From JBKPDV01 sp046728075 (GTDB taxonomy: Bacteria; Acidobacteriota; Thermoanaerobaculia; UBA5066; Gp7-AA6), in the NCBI GenBank assembly GCA_046728075.1, contig JBKPDV010000205.1, forward strand, positions 1 through 24,660: DNA of 24,660 nt, written 5' to 3'. This document shows, one piece after another, positions 1 to 8,308 of this stretch (positions within the stretch are counted from its first letter, which is position 1; each line of letters starts with the position of its first letter). A program made the position numbers and the translations under genes. The notes beneath the pieces were generated by a model. It was not told where the DNA came from, searched no databases, and saw only the letters and a list, made by a program, of their open reading frames with translations.

Positions 1-3000
1 ACCAAGGCCTGGGTCAGGGCGGCATACTGGTTCTGTAGAATCGGGTGCACTGCGGCTTTGAGCCGGATGGGCATCGGTAGTCCCGCGGACCGGATCATTT
101 CGATTGCCTCTTCCCGCGGGATGTGAGGCTGCCGCCTTCCCGGGTCGTGACCGAGGATACCGGGCGGGAGCAGGCCTGTGGCGGGCAATGCGAAGCGTCC
201 GAGAGCTCCCCAGACGAAGTCCTGCGTGCGTGCGGCGCTCCCGAGCGCGCGCCGGAGGACGGCGTTCGACCCGGCCTTGGTTTCCGAATGGAAGAGAGCG
301 AAGTAGGTGTTCTTCTTTGGTGTCTCCACCAGACCGGCGCGGAATCGAGGCTCGCGCAGGACGGCTTCGAGATCCTGCGGCTGAAGATCCCGCGCCAGAT
401 CGAACTGTCCGGAGCGAAGACCCTCGGAGATCGCCGCGGCCGAGAGCGTCGCGCGAAACTCGATCCGGTCGAGCCGCGGCGGCTCCTTCCAGGACCGAGG
501 GTTGCGCTCGAGGACGGCGCGATCCGGCGTGTGGAGAACCATCTGAAAGGGCCCGGTGCCGAGCAGCCTCGTCGGGTTGCCGTCCCCGCCTGGCACGGCC
601 GCGGCGATGGACGTCCGCCCGTCGGTCAGAAGAGAGGGAAAGATCGGAAGCGGGTCCCGAAGCCGGATCTCGATCTCGAGGTCGGACAGGGCGGCGATCC
701 CCTCGACACCGGGCGTGTTGCCGCCGAGATACTCCGCCACACCACGGATTCCGGCGAACGCCGCCGGCATCGCATCCCGGGAGATTCGGATGGATCGCTC
801 CAGCGACGTCTTGACGGCTGGCCCGGTTAAGAGAGTGCCGTCGGAGAACACGGTTCCGGGCTTCAGGTGAAGGCGCACTGTCCGGGCCTCATCCGCGAGA
901 GTCCATCGATCGCACAGGAGCGGCGCCAGGTTGCCCTGCGTGTCGGTGGTGACGAGGGTCTCGAACACGTTCGCCAGAACCTCGTGCTCCTCCGTCGTCG
1001 CGTAAGCGCCCGGTTCGGTCGCCGCGACAGGATTTGCCATGGCCACCACGAGCGTCCCGCCTCTCGGGATCTCTTCCTCGACGCTTTTTTCCCGCGGTGC
1101 GAGCGTTTCCAGCTCCGCCTGATACGCCGCGGCCTTTGCGTACTCGCCGCGGAGGTTGGCGACCGTTGCGGCGAGCGCGAGCAGCTTTCCCATGCGCTCG
1201 GGCTCTCCTGCCGAGCGGACCACCTCGAGACCGCGCTCGACCCATCGGCGCGCGTCGTCGATCCGGCGAGCCTGCCAGGCGGTTTCCGCGGCGAAGAGAA
1301 TGGCGCCGCCCGCCGGCCCGGGCTTCCTGTGCTTCTCGAATGCTTTCACCGCGGCTTCCGCTTCGCGCAGCGCTCCATCCACGTTGCCCGCCATGCGCAG
1401 GCCCTGGGCCAGGATCAGCCGCGCATCCGCTTCGAGGAACGGTTCGCCCGCCCACTCCTCGTCCTCGAGATACTCGAGCGCGACCTTCGCGACCCGGATC
1501 GCGTCTTCCGGGCTGAAGGTATCGAGCGACTTCTGGGCAAGCTTCAGGCCGTACTCGACCGTCTTCTCGGGAACGTCGGCCTGCGAGAAGTGGTGGACGA
1601 GCTCCGGATAAATGCGCTCGAGCCGGCCCACGTAGCGCTGCTCGACCAGCTCGGCGTATTTCCGGTGAAGAGAGCGGCGTTTGCGGCGCGAGAGAGCGCC
1701 GTACAGAACGTCTCGAACAATTCCACTCGCGAACGTGAGCCGGTCGCCGCGCGACTCCCGCTCCTCCTCCAAGATTCCTTCACGGAGCAGCCGGTCGATC
1801 TCGTCGTCGAGGTTTTTCGCTCCCTCGGCCAGCGTCGCAAGGTCCCGGGCGTCGAAGGTCTTGCCGAGCACGGAGGCGATCGAGAGAAGATCGCGCAGGT
1901 CTTCCGGCAGCCGTTCGACCCGCTTCTCGACGGCCTGCTGGATCGTGGCGGGCAGGGCGTCCGTCGAGATTTCCGCCTCCTTCGAAAAGCTCCAGGCCCC
2001 GGTGTCGTCCTTTGCGATGCCGCCGGACTCCACAAGCGACCGGATCAGCTCCTTGGTGAAGAACGGATTTCCCTCCGTCGCGTCGTGAAGCCTGCGGGCG
2101 AGCTCGTCGGCGACTTTGGGAGCGCCCACGAGCGAGGCGACGAGGGTCCGATGCTCCGAGGGGGAAAACGGCCCGAGCGTCACGGAGGCAAATCGCGGAT
2201 CGTCGGCGAAGGAGTCGAGCATGCGCGTCAAGGGATGTCGCTTGTCCGTTTCGGTGTGACGGTAACTTCCGACGATCAGGGTCGGCGTCGGTCCGAGCCG
2301 CCGGACGACGTACTGCAATGCTTCGATCGAGATCTCGGCGCCATGGAGGTTCTCGAGGATCAGGACGAGCGGCTTGCCGCCCGCGATCCGCGTCAAGGTG
2401 CGCGCCAGAAGCTCGAAGATCTGAATGCGGTCCTCGGGCTTCTTCTCCTCGCCGGCCGCAGCCGCGCGCGTTTCGCCGGAGACGGCCGAGCGCAGCTCGG
2501 AGATCTCCGACAGCTGCGGGAAGAGAGTGATCAGCTCCGGCGCGAGGTCGGAAAAATCCGATCGCTCCCCCGAGGAGGAGGCCGGGTCCCGGGACCGAAA
2601 ATAGTCCTGGATGAGCTCGGAGAAGCCCTGGTACGAGAAGGTGCCGGCCTGCTCGATGAAGCGGCCGTAAAGGACGCGGATCTTTCGCGCCAGGGCCAGG
2701 TTCTTCAACTCCTCGAGCAGCCGGGTCTTTCCGATGCCCGGCTCGCCCGCCACGACGACGAACTGGCAGTCGCCCGTCAAGGCCGCGTTCAGGCGGCGCT
2801 GGAGCTCGGCGAACTCTCTCTCGCGGCCGATAAACGCGGAGACCGCCGGCCGCGACAGGATCCGGCTCGGGCTCAGGACGACCGACATCCGGAACTCCTC
2901 CGTGCCCAGGCTCGTCCGGTGACGCCGCAGCCCCTCGGCAACTTGGCCGGCCTTCTGGGGCCGCTTGGCGGGATCCTTCTCGAGGCAGCGCAGAATGATG

Positions 3001-3767
3001 TCCTGCAACTCCTCTCGAATCTCCACCCCGAGCGCACGCGGAGGCTGAGGAATCTCGTGCACGATACGGTAGAGGATCGACTGCAATTCCCCGGTGAAGG
3101 GTGGATCCCCGACGAGGCACTCGTAGAGCACGGTTCCCACCGAGTAAATGTCGGAGCGGGCGTCAAAGGTGCGGGAGTTGACCTGCTCCGGCGAGAGATA
3201 GGCCATCGTCCCAATCAGAGTTCCCGTCTTGGTCAGGCGCGACTCGGAGACCGCGTGGGCAAGGCCGAAATCCATAACGCGCACTCGGACGGCGGATCCC
3301 TCCTCCCGCGTGACCATGATGTTGGCCGGCTTGATGTCCCGGTGCACGACGCCGCGCGCATGGCTGTAGTCGAGCGCGTCGGCGACCTGGATGCCGATGT
3401 CGATCACGTCGCCCAGTCGCAGCGCCTGATCCCGAATCAGGCGAAGCAGATTCGTTCCGCCGACAACCGGCATCACGAAGAAAAGCGAGCCTTCGTGGCG
3501 CCCGAGGTCGTAGATCGGAACGATGGCGGGGTGGTCCATCTGGGCGACGATCTGGGCTTCGCGCTGGAACCGCCCTTCGATCTCGGGGGCGAGGTCCGTC
3601 GAAGAAATCACCTTGACGGCGACTTCGCGGCTCAAGAGCGGATCGCGGGCCCGGTAGACGACACCCATCCCACCGCGGCCAAGCTCGCCGACGATCTCGT
3701 AGCGCTCGGATAGCCGTGTCCCGATCAACGGAATCTCCTTTTGTATCGGACTGTTCGACGGAGGCAT
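1..3767 (-). CDS. Ser/Thr protein kinase - AAA ATPase - helical repeat - SBP_bac_5 fusion (C-terminus beyond window)
   Basis: 1255 codons are visible in one frame with no stop, and the frame runs off the left edge. ATG at 3767 begins MPPSNSPIQKEIPLIG; no clear Shine-Dalgarno precedes it. The kinase domain (about residues 23-285) has the glycine loop GRGGMGVV (30-37), lysine K52 in VAVKV, HRDIKPAN with catalytic D144, and DFG at 166-168, so it should be active. A STAND/AAA-type ATPase follows with FIGRERE (about 310) and Walker A GEPGIGKT (about 340). Alpha-helical TPR-like sequence covers about 690-895. From about 900 the sequence matches a family 5 (peptide/nickel) solute-binding domain: GGTLVVAMA, VLANVFETLV, NLAPLLCDRW, LKPGTVFSDGT. 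No signal peptide or membrane segment precedes this domain, so it should be cytoplasmic, as in SgrR. Inference: a one-protein sensor in which ligand binding tunes ATPase or kinase activity. The target is unknown. The kinase and ATPase calls are firm; the solute-binding call is strong. Confidence 0.93.
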   Translation of the reverse strand, partial: MPPSNSPIQKEIPLIGTRLSERYEIVGELGRGGMGVVYRARDPLLSREVAVKVISSTDLAPEIEGRFQREAQIVAQMDHPAIVPIYDLGRHEGSLFFVMPVVGGTNLLRLIRDQALRLGDVIDIGIQVADALDYSHARGVVHRDIKPANIMVTREEGSAVRVRVMDFGLAHAVSESRLTKTGTLIGTMAYLSPEQVNSRTFDARSDIYSVGTVLYECLVGDPPFTGELQSILYRIVHEIPQPPRALGVEIREELQDIILRCLEKDPAKRPQKAGQVAEGLRRHRTSLGTEEFRMSVVLSPSRILSRPAVSAFIGREREFAELQRRLNAALTGDCQFVVVAGEPGIGKTRLLEELKNLALARKIRVLYGRFIEQAGTFSYQGFSELIQDYFRSRDPASSSGERSDFSDLAPELITLFPQLSEISELRSAVSGETRAAAAGEEKKPEDRIQIFELLARTLTRIAGGKPLVLILENLHGAEISIEALQYVVRRLGPTPTLIVGSYRHTETDKRHPLTRMLDSFADDPRFASVTLGPFSPSEHRTLVASLVGAPKVADELARRLHDATEGNPFFTKELIRSLVESGGIAKDDTGAWSFSKEAEISTDALPATIQQAVEKRVERLPEDLRDLLSIASVLGKTFDARDLATLAEGAKNLDDEIDRLLREGILEEERESRGDRLTFASGIVRDVLYGALSRRKRRSLHRKYAELVEQRYVGRLERIYPELVHHFSQADVPEKTVEYGLKLAQKSLDTFSPEDAIRVAKVALEYLEDEEWAGEPFLEADARLILAQGLRMAGNVDGALREAEAAVKAFEKHRKPGPAGGAILFAAETAWQARRIDDARRWVERGLEVVRSAGEPERMGKLLALAATVANLRGEYAKAAAYQAELETLAPREKSVEEEIPRGGTLVVAMANPVAATEPGAYATTEEHEVLANVFETLVTTDTQGNLAPLLCDRWTLADEARTVRLHLKPGTVFSDGTLLTGPAVKTSLERSIRISRDAMPAAFAGIRGVAEYLGGNTPGVEGIAALSDLEIEIRLRDPLPIFPSLLTDGRTSIAAAVPGGDGNPTRLLGTGPFQMVLHTPDRAVLERNPRSWKEPPRLDRIEFRATLSAAAISEGLRSGQFDLARDLQPQDLEAVLREPRFRAGLVETPKKNTYFALFHSETKAGSNAVLRRALGSAARTQDFVWGALGRFALPATGLLPPGILGHDPGRRQPHIPREEAIEMIRSAGLPMPIRLKAAVHPILQNQYAALTQAL

Positions 3768-3784
3768 TTTAGGCGCCGGAGAAG

Positions 3785-3805
3785 TTATCAGTTTTCAGTC
3801 GAGTG
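3785..3805. repeat. weak period-7 tract
   Basis: Units ttatcag, ttttcag and tcgagtg lie between the kinase-fusion start and the serS stop. Two units share CAG at the same phase and the third is poor. It is listed because better period-7 tracts occur at other junctions; alone it could be chance. Confidence 0.25.
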
Positions 3806-3842
3806 ATTCGGAACGGAAGACGGAAACCTGTGAAACGGACGC

Positions 3843-5090
3843 CTACCGTATCTCATTCGCCCCAAAGTACTCTCGGAGCGCCTCCGGAACTTCGATCGTC
3901 CCATCCTTCCTCTGATAGTTCTCCAGGATCGCGACGAGCGTTCGCCCGATCGGGAGCGCCGAGCCATTCAAGGTGTGGACGAACTCGGGCTTCTCCCCCT
4001 CGGCCCGGCGGAACCGAATCTGGGCGCGCCGGGCCTGGAAGGCCTCGAAGTTCGAGCAGGAGGAGATTTCCTTGAAGATGTTCTGGCCAGGCAGCCAGAC
4101 TTCCAGGTCATATGTCTTGGCCGCGCCGAAGCCCAGGTCGCCCGTCGAGAGGGTCACGGCACGGTAGGCAAGCCCGAGCCGCCGCAGGGCGGTTTCCGCG
4201 TGGCCGGTCAGGCGCTCGAGGGCCGCCTTGGAGTCCTCGGGCGTCGTGAGTGTCACAATCTCAACCTTGTCGAACTGGTGCTGCCGGATCATGCCTCGCG
4301 TGTCGCGGCCGGCGGCCCCCGCTTCCGACCGGAAGCACGGCGTGCAGGCGGTGTAGCGAAGAGGAAGCTCGTCCCCCCGCAGCGTCTCGTCGCGGTGAAG
4401 GTTCGTCAGTGGAATCTCACCGGTGGAGATCAGATAGAGGCCCTCGCGAGTCTTGAAGAGGTCGTCCTCGAACTTCGGAAGCTGGTTGGTGCCGAAGAGC
4501 GAGTCCGCGTTGGCGAGCACCGGCGGGACAATCTCCGTATAGTCGTGCTCTTGCGTGTGGAGATCGAGAAAGAAGTTGCCGAGCGCCCGGGAGAGGCGCG
4601 CGCCGGCTCCCTTCAAGACCGTGAAGCGCGCTCCCGCGATTTTCGCGCCACGCTCAAAGTCGAGAATGCCCAGCGCCGGCCCGAGGTCCCAATGAGCGAC
4701 CGCCTCGAAGTCGAACCGCCGAGGCTCTCCCCAGGTCCGCTCGACGCGGTTGGAGGTCTCATCCCGGCCCTTCGGCACGTCCGGCTGAGGAACGTTTGGA
4801 ATCCGCTGCTCGACGTCAGCGAGCTCCGCCTCGCTCTGCTCGAGCTCTGCCTCCAGGAGCCGGATCTCTTCCTTCAAGGCCTTCGTCTCCTCGATGGTTT
4901 CCGGAGACGGTTTGCCGCGGGCGGCGGAGAGCTCGTTGCGGCGGCGGCGCTTCTCCTCGATCCGCGTGACGGTCTCGCGGCGGCGCCGGTCCAGCTCGGC
5001 GAAACGTTCGAGCCCCGAACCCGAGTACCTTTCGGGGTATTCGGCCAGAAGCCGCTCGGCGTTCTCGCGCAGGAACTCGCGTGGTAGCAT
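3843..5090 (-). CDS. serS: seryl-tRNA synthetase
   Basis: Cytoplasmic class II aminoacyl-tRNA synthetase that charges tRNA-Ser with serine. The 415-residue length is normal. The N-terminal arm is a long charged coiled coil (RRRRETVTRIEEKRRRRNE and LEAELEQSEAELADVEQR). The catalytic core shows the serine-binding STGEIPLTN loop (usual form TAEVPLTN), motif 2 FRSEAGAAGRDTRGMIRQHQF, and motif 3 NGSALPIGRTLVAILENYQ. The ATG at 5090 gives the family's usual start MLPREFLREN. An in-frame TTG at 5129 would add 13 residues that do not look like the family, so it was not used. The gene runs opposite to the glycosyltransferase beginning at 5144, leaving 53 bases between them. No leader structure was recognised in that gap. 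Confidence 0.97.
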   Translation of the reverse strand: MLPREFLRENAERLLAEYPERYSGSGLERFAELDRRRRETVTRIEEKRRRRNELSAARGKPSPETIEETKALKEEIRLLEAELEQSEAELADVEQRIPNVPQPDVPKGRDETSNRVERTWGEPRRFDFEAVAHWDLGPALGILDFERGAKIAGARFTVLKGAGARLSRALGNFFLDLHTQEHDYTEIVPPVLANADSLFGTNQLPKFEDDLFKTREGLYLISTGEIPLTNLHRDETLRGDELPLRYTACTPCFRSEAGAAGRDTRGMIRQHQFDKVEIVTLTTPEDSKAALERLTGHAETALRRLGLAYRAVTLSTGDLGFGAAKTYDLEVWLPGQNIFKEISSCSNFEAFQARRAQIRFRRAEGEKPEFVHTLNGSALPIGRTLVAILENYQRKDGTIEVPEALREYFGANEIR

Positions 5091-5143
5091 GAAAGGCGCG
5101 ATTTGATCTCGCCCGGCAGGCCGAGTCAACTGCTCGGCGTCCC

Positions 5144-6109
5144 GTGCGCTTGCGCCGCTTGAGCCGTCAGTTCCACCTGCCCGACGTCGATTGTGTCGTG
5201 GTCAACCGCGACGGCGGCGAGTCGCTCTTCGCCGCTCTCCGCTCCCTGGAAAAACAAGTCGGGATCGATCTGTCGATCGTCATCGTCGACAACGGCTCGA
5301 GCTCACCTGAAAGGGAGCGTCTCGCGCGGGAGGCCCCAACGGTGCACGTCCTTCCCTTTCCCCGGAACCTCGGGTTCGCCGGCGCGGCCAACGAGGGAAT
5401 CGCCCGGACCCGGGCTCCCTTCGTCCTGCTCGTCAACAACGACGCGGTTCTGGCTCCGGACTACGTCGCCCGGCTCGCCGCCCGCCTCGCGCTCGACCGG
5501 CGGCTCGCGGGCGCCCAGGGACTGATCCTGAACGCCGACGGCAGCCGCGTCGACAGCGCCGGACTCGAATGGAACCGGCGTGGGGAAGCCGTGCCGATCT
5601 TCGCGGGTGCCCCGCCCGAAGGTCCGCCGCGGATTCCCTTCGAGGTCTCGGGCGTATCGGCGACCGCCACGCTCTATCGGCGAGAGGCCCTGGACGAGGT
5701 TTCCTCCGGCAGCGAGGTCTTCGATCGGGCCTTCTTCGCGTACTACGAGGATGTGGACCTGTCGCTGCGCCTCGCGCGAGCCGGCTGGCGTTTTCTCTGT
5801 GACCCGGCGGCGCGAGCCCGCCACGAAGGATCGCGGACGGGCCGCAGGACTCCTCTTCGGCGGGCCCTCTGGACTTCGCGCAATCGCTGGCGCACGTTGT
5901 TCCGCAACTTCAACGCGGCGCTGCTCGCCCGCAGGCTCGGCCCGCTGCTCCAGGCCGACCTTGCGCACGCGCGGCAGCTGGGGTGGAAAGGAGCGCTGCT
6001 TCCCCTGCTGATCTGGCCGGCGCTCCCGATACTCGCGTGGCGCGGCCACGATGGAGAGACGCCGCTCACGGAATGGCCCACCAGCGAGGTGGTCGGTGAT
6101 GGGACGTAG
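5144..6109 (+). CDS. family 2 glycosyltransferase, rhamnosyltransferase-like
   Basis: Cytoplasmic-face GT-A enzyme expected to move a sugar from a nucleotide donor onto a lipid-linked glycan. From the GTG start (321 aa): beta-strand VDCVVVNRDGG, donor-binding IVDNGSSS, FPRNLGFAGAANEGI, the metal-site equivalent LLVNNDAV, and the acceptor-side acid motif YYEDVDLSLRLARAGW. This set is typical of WbbL-type rhamnosyltransferases, but the sugar cannot be read from the sequence. No good ribosome site precedes GTG 5144; it is the first start in frame that keeps the whole domain. It is the first gene of a five-gene polysaccharide run, and its TAG stop directly abuts the GTG of the next gene. The product may build O-antigen or exopolysaccharide. 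Confidence 0.9.
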   Translation: MRLRRLSRQFHLPDVDCVVVNRDGGESLFAALRSLEKQVGIDLSIVIVDNGSSSPERERLAREAPTVHVLPFPRNLGFAGAANEGIARTRAPFVLLVNNDAVLAPDYVARLAARLALDRRLAGAQGLILNADGSRVDSAGLEWNRRGEAVPIFAGAPPEGPPRIPFEVSGVSATATLYRREALDEVSSGSEVFDRAFFAYYEDVDLSLRLARAGWRFLCDPAARARHEGSRTGRRTPLRRALWTSRNRWRTLFRNFNAALLARRLGPLLQADLAHARQLGWKGALLPLLIWPALPILAWRGHDGETPLTEWPTSEVVGDGT

Positions 6110-7216
6110 GTGGTAGAGGTCGAGCCGAACAACCCTGCGTCCCAAATCCTACGTCCTTTATCCTCTGGGACCGACGATCGAACCAGGATTCGGGAGATCA
6201 CGGCGATCTTCGTCTCCTGGAAAGACGCGGAGCAGGTCGAGGAAGCGATCGAGAGTCTCGTCCGCGCGAGAGCGACGATCACGAGCGCCGGTCCTCGCGT
6301 TTCCGTCGTGGTCGTGGACAACGGAGGCGGGCTCCAGGGCCGCGGCCGAGTTCAGGCGATCTGTCCGGATGCGACCCTCATCGCCAATCCGTCCAATCGG
6401 GGTCTCGCGGCGGCATCCAACCAGGGGGCGCGGGCCGCGTCCGGAGACGTCCTGCTGTTCTTGAATCCCGACACGCGCGCCGAGGGTGATCCGTTCTCGG
6501 AGATGCGCCGCGCTTTCACCGAACACCCCGAGGCTGTCGCCGTCGCGCCCCAGCTGTTTGATCTGGAGGAAGCGCCACGAAGCGGAAAGGAACTCGCACC
6601 TCCGGATAGGGAAGATCAACGAACCTTCCAACTGCGCCGCCTGCCCTCCCTCGCCTCGGACGCCCGGCACCTTCTCCTGCTCGACCACCTTCTCCCGAAC
6701 AATTTCAGCCGCCGCCGCGAGCGGTATGCGGAGGCGGATCGAGAAGAGGCATTCGTAGTCGAACAGGCGGCGGCCGCGGCGCTGGCGGTTCGCCGCGAAG
6801 CCTTCGAGCGGATCGGGGGCTTCGACGAGCGATTCTTTCCCGCCTGGTTCGAGGACGTGGATCTCTGTGAGCGCCTCGGAGCGCTCGGCGAAATCCTCTA
6901 CTGGCCGAAGGCCCGCTTTCGTCATCGCGGCCGGACATCCTCCGAGGCTCTGGGGTACGCGCGGTTCCTTCCCATCTACTACACCAATGCCCTGCGCTAC
7001 CGACGGCGGCGCTACGCCCTGCCCGCTCGCGCGGCATACAGGCTCTTGCTGTCGCTCGGGATGGCTCTGCGTCTGGTCGCACTTCCGTTTCGGCGTCGAA
7101 TGCCCCGACCGCGGCGGGACGCCGCGCGCGCTTACCTGCGAACACTGACTGTCGCGTTCGGCCGGACTCCGCCCGACTGTCGACTGTCGACTGCCGACTA
7201 CCGACTTCCCCAATGA
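6110..7216 (+). CDS. family 2 glycosyltransferase
   Basis: A second GT-A glycosyltransferase (368 aa) with ITAIFVSWKD, VSVVVVDNGGG, ANPSNRGLAAASNQGA, the metal-site motif FLNPDT and the catalytic-acid motif WFEDVDLCERLGALG. GTG 6110 is the only ATG/GTG/TTG in frame before the domain, and it follows the previous stop without a gap. The first 30 codons are low-complexity and contain a period-7 tract (6134-6168). The last 14 codons lie largely in another period-7 tract (7174-7208). Both ends of the reading frame therefore look like later additions to a normal glycosyltransferase core. The stop overlaps the ATG of the next gene (ATGA at 7213-7216), indicating translational coupling. Donor and acceptor are unknown. 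Confidence 0.87.
   Translation: MVEVEPNNPASQILRPLSSGTDDRTRIREITAIFVSWKDAEQVEEAIESLVRARATITSAGPRVSVVVVDNGGGLQGRGRVQAICPDATLIANPSNRGLAAASNQGARAASGDVLLFLNPDTRAEGDPFSEMRRAFTEHPEAVAVAPQLFDLEEAPRSGKELAPPDREDQRTFQLRRLPSLASDARHLLLLDHLLPNNFSRRRERYAEADREEAFVVEQAAAAALAVRREAFERIGGFDERFFPAWFEDVDLCERLGALGEILYWPKARFRHRGRTSSEALGYARFLPIYYTNALRYRRRRYALPARAAYRLLLSLGMALRLVALPFRRRMPRPRRDAARAYLRTLTVAFGRTPPDCRLSTADYRLPQ
6134..6168. repeat. degenerate period-7 tract inside the second glycosyltransferase start
   Basis: Five 7-base units: cctgcgt, cccaaat, cctacgt, cctttat, cctctgg. The phase of CC(T/C) is kept in every unit. The inverted form acgtagg occurs at 6104-6110, so the two parts can pair across the gene junction. 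Confidence 0.5.
7174..7208. repeat. heptanucleotide tandem repeat, CGACTGT family
   Basis: Five consecutive 7-base units: cgactgt, cgactgt, cgactgc, cgactac, cgacttc. They are translated as the C-terminal tail of the upstream glycosyltransferase and end five bases before the overlapping start of the next gene. The same family recurs at 16907, 20676, 21441 and 21479. Confidence 0.85.
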
Positions 7217-8172
7217 TCGATGTCTCCATCATCATCGTCTCCCACAACGACCAGGAGGATCTTCCCCTGTCCGTCGGCTCGGCGCTCGCGCAGCGGGGAG
7301 TGGCCGCCGAAACGATCGTCGTGGACAACGCCTCCTCCGACGGTTCGCGATCGGTCGTAGAGAAAATGCCGGGCGCGCGGCTTTCCGCGCTGTCGGAGAA
7401 CGTCGGCTTCGCCGCGGCGATGAATCTGGGCATCGAGGCGACCTCCGGCCGTTACGTCCTCGCGTTGAATCCGGACTGCCGGCTCGAGGCGGACTTTGCC
7501 GCGATCCTGGCCGACCGTCTGGACCGCGACCCGTCGATCGGTTCGGCCTCCGGCCGGATTCTGCGCGCGGCGGGCGGCCGGCTCGAACCGACGGATCTCC
7601 TCGACTCGGCCGGGATCCGGTTTACGGCCACGGGCCGTCACTTCGATCGCGGAGCCGGCAAGCCGGCTGCCGGCCGCTATCTCGAAGAGGAGGACATCGC
7701 GGGAGCGAGCGGAGCCGCGGGCTTCTACCGGCGCGCGGCGCTCGAAAGCGGCCGGATCTCCACGGGCTTCTTCGATTCCGACTTCTTCCTCTACCGGGAA
7801 GATGCCGATCTGGCCTGGCGGCTACGCAATCTCGGTTGGAAATGCGTCTATGTTCCAGGGGCGCTCGCGTACCACCGCCGGCGAAACCTGCCCGAGCGCC
7901 GCCGGCGCATGTCGCCGCTCGTGAACTTTCACTCGGTGAAGAACCGTTTTCTGCTGCGGATCAACAATCAATCCGCGTCCGCCTTCTGGGCAACCGCAGT
8001 CCCGACCTTCGCACGCGACGCCGTGGTGCTGGCCGCCTGCCTGACCGTGGAGCGATCTTCCCTGCCGGCGTTTGAGTGGCTTTGGAGGAACCGACGGCGA
8101 TTGTGGGCGAAGAGAAGAGAAATTCAGGAAAAGGTTCGCGCTCGGCGACAGGCTCTGAAGGTCGAAGGTTGA
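7213..8172 (+). CDS. family 2 glycosyltransferase
   Basis: Third tandem GT-A enzyme (319 aa). Its ATG overlaps the previous stop. Motifs in order: VSIIIVSHNDQEDL, IVVDNASSDGS, LSENVGFAAAMNLGI, LALNPDCRLEADF (metal site) and YREDADLAWRLRNLGW (catalytic acid region). The C-terminal third is basic and helical with a hydrophobic stretch (about residues 255-280), which may hold it at the inner membrane face. The three family 2 enzymes share the same layout but differ widely in sequence, so they are probably not recent duplicates; each could add a different sugar of one repeat unit. The last codons (KVEG and the TGA stop) are read from a GAAGGTY heptamer tract, so the natural end may vary with repeat number. 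Confidence 0.9.
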   Translation: MIDVSIIIVSHNDQEDLPLSVGSALAQRGVAAETIVVDNASSDGSRSVVEKMPGARLSALSENVGFAAAMNLGIEATSGRYVLALNPDCRLEADFAAILADRLDRDPSIGSASGRILRAAGGRLEPTDLLDSAGIRFTATGRHFDRGAGKPAAGRYLEEEDIAGASGAAGFYRRAALESGRISTGFFDSDFFLYREDADLAWRLRNLGWKCVYVPGALAYHRRRNLPERRRRMSPLVNFHSVKNRFLLRINNQSASAFWATAVPTFARDAVVLAACLTVERSSLPAFEWLWRNRRRLWAKRREIQEKVRARRQALKVEG

Positions 8173-8191
8173 AGGTCGAAGGTCGAAGGTT
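8157..8191. repeat. heptanucleotide tandem repeat, GAAGGTY family
   Basis: Five units: gaaggtc, gaaggtt, gaaggtc, gaaggtc, gaaggtt. The stop codon of the third glycosyltransferase (8170-8172) lies inside it. A degenerate inverted tract (gaccctc, gaccttt, gactttt) follows at 8211-8231, so the RNA could fold into a long imperfect hairpin in the 136-base gap before the next gene. Confidence 0.85.
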
Positions 8192-8210
8192 GAGCTGGGA
8201 AGCACTTTTT

Positions 8211-8231
8211 GACCCTCGACCTTTGACTTTT
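8211..8231. repeat. inverted partner of the GAAGGTY tract
   Basis: Units gaccctc, gaccttt and gactttt are partly complementary to the tract at 8157-8191 and also have period seven. The pair could act as a transcription attenuator or an mRNA-protecting stem between two cluster genes; this is inferred only from complementarity. Confidence 0.5.
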
Positions 8232-8308
8232 TGACCAAACGATTCTCACGTCTCAATCGACCTTTTTCATCAGGATGGTTCGTCGGCCACAGCTGATAGT
8301 TTCCTGTC

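Noticed and set aside
867..3713. 948-codon open frame on the + strand
   Set aside because: It is the codon-aligned complement of the kinase fusion, kept open by GC-rich codons; the minus strand has full kinase, ATPase and solute-binding motifs.
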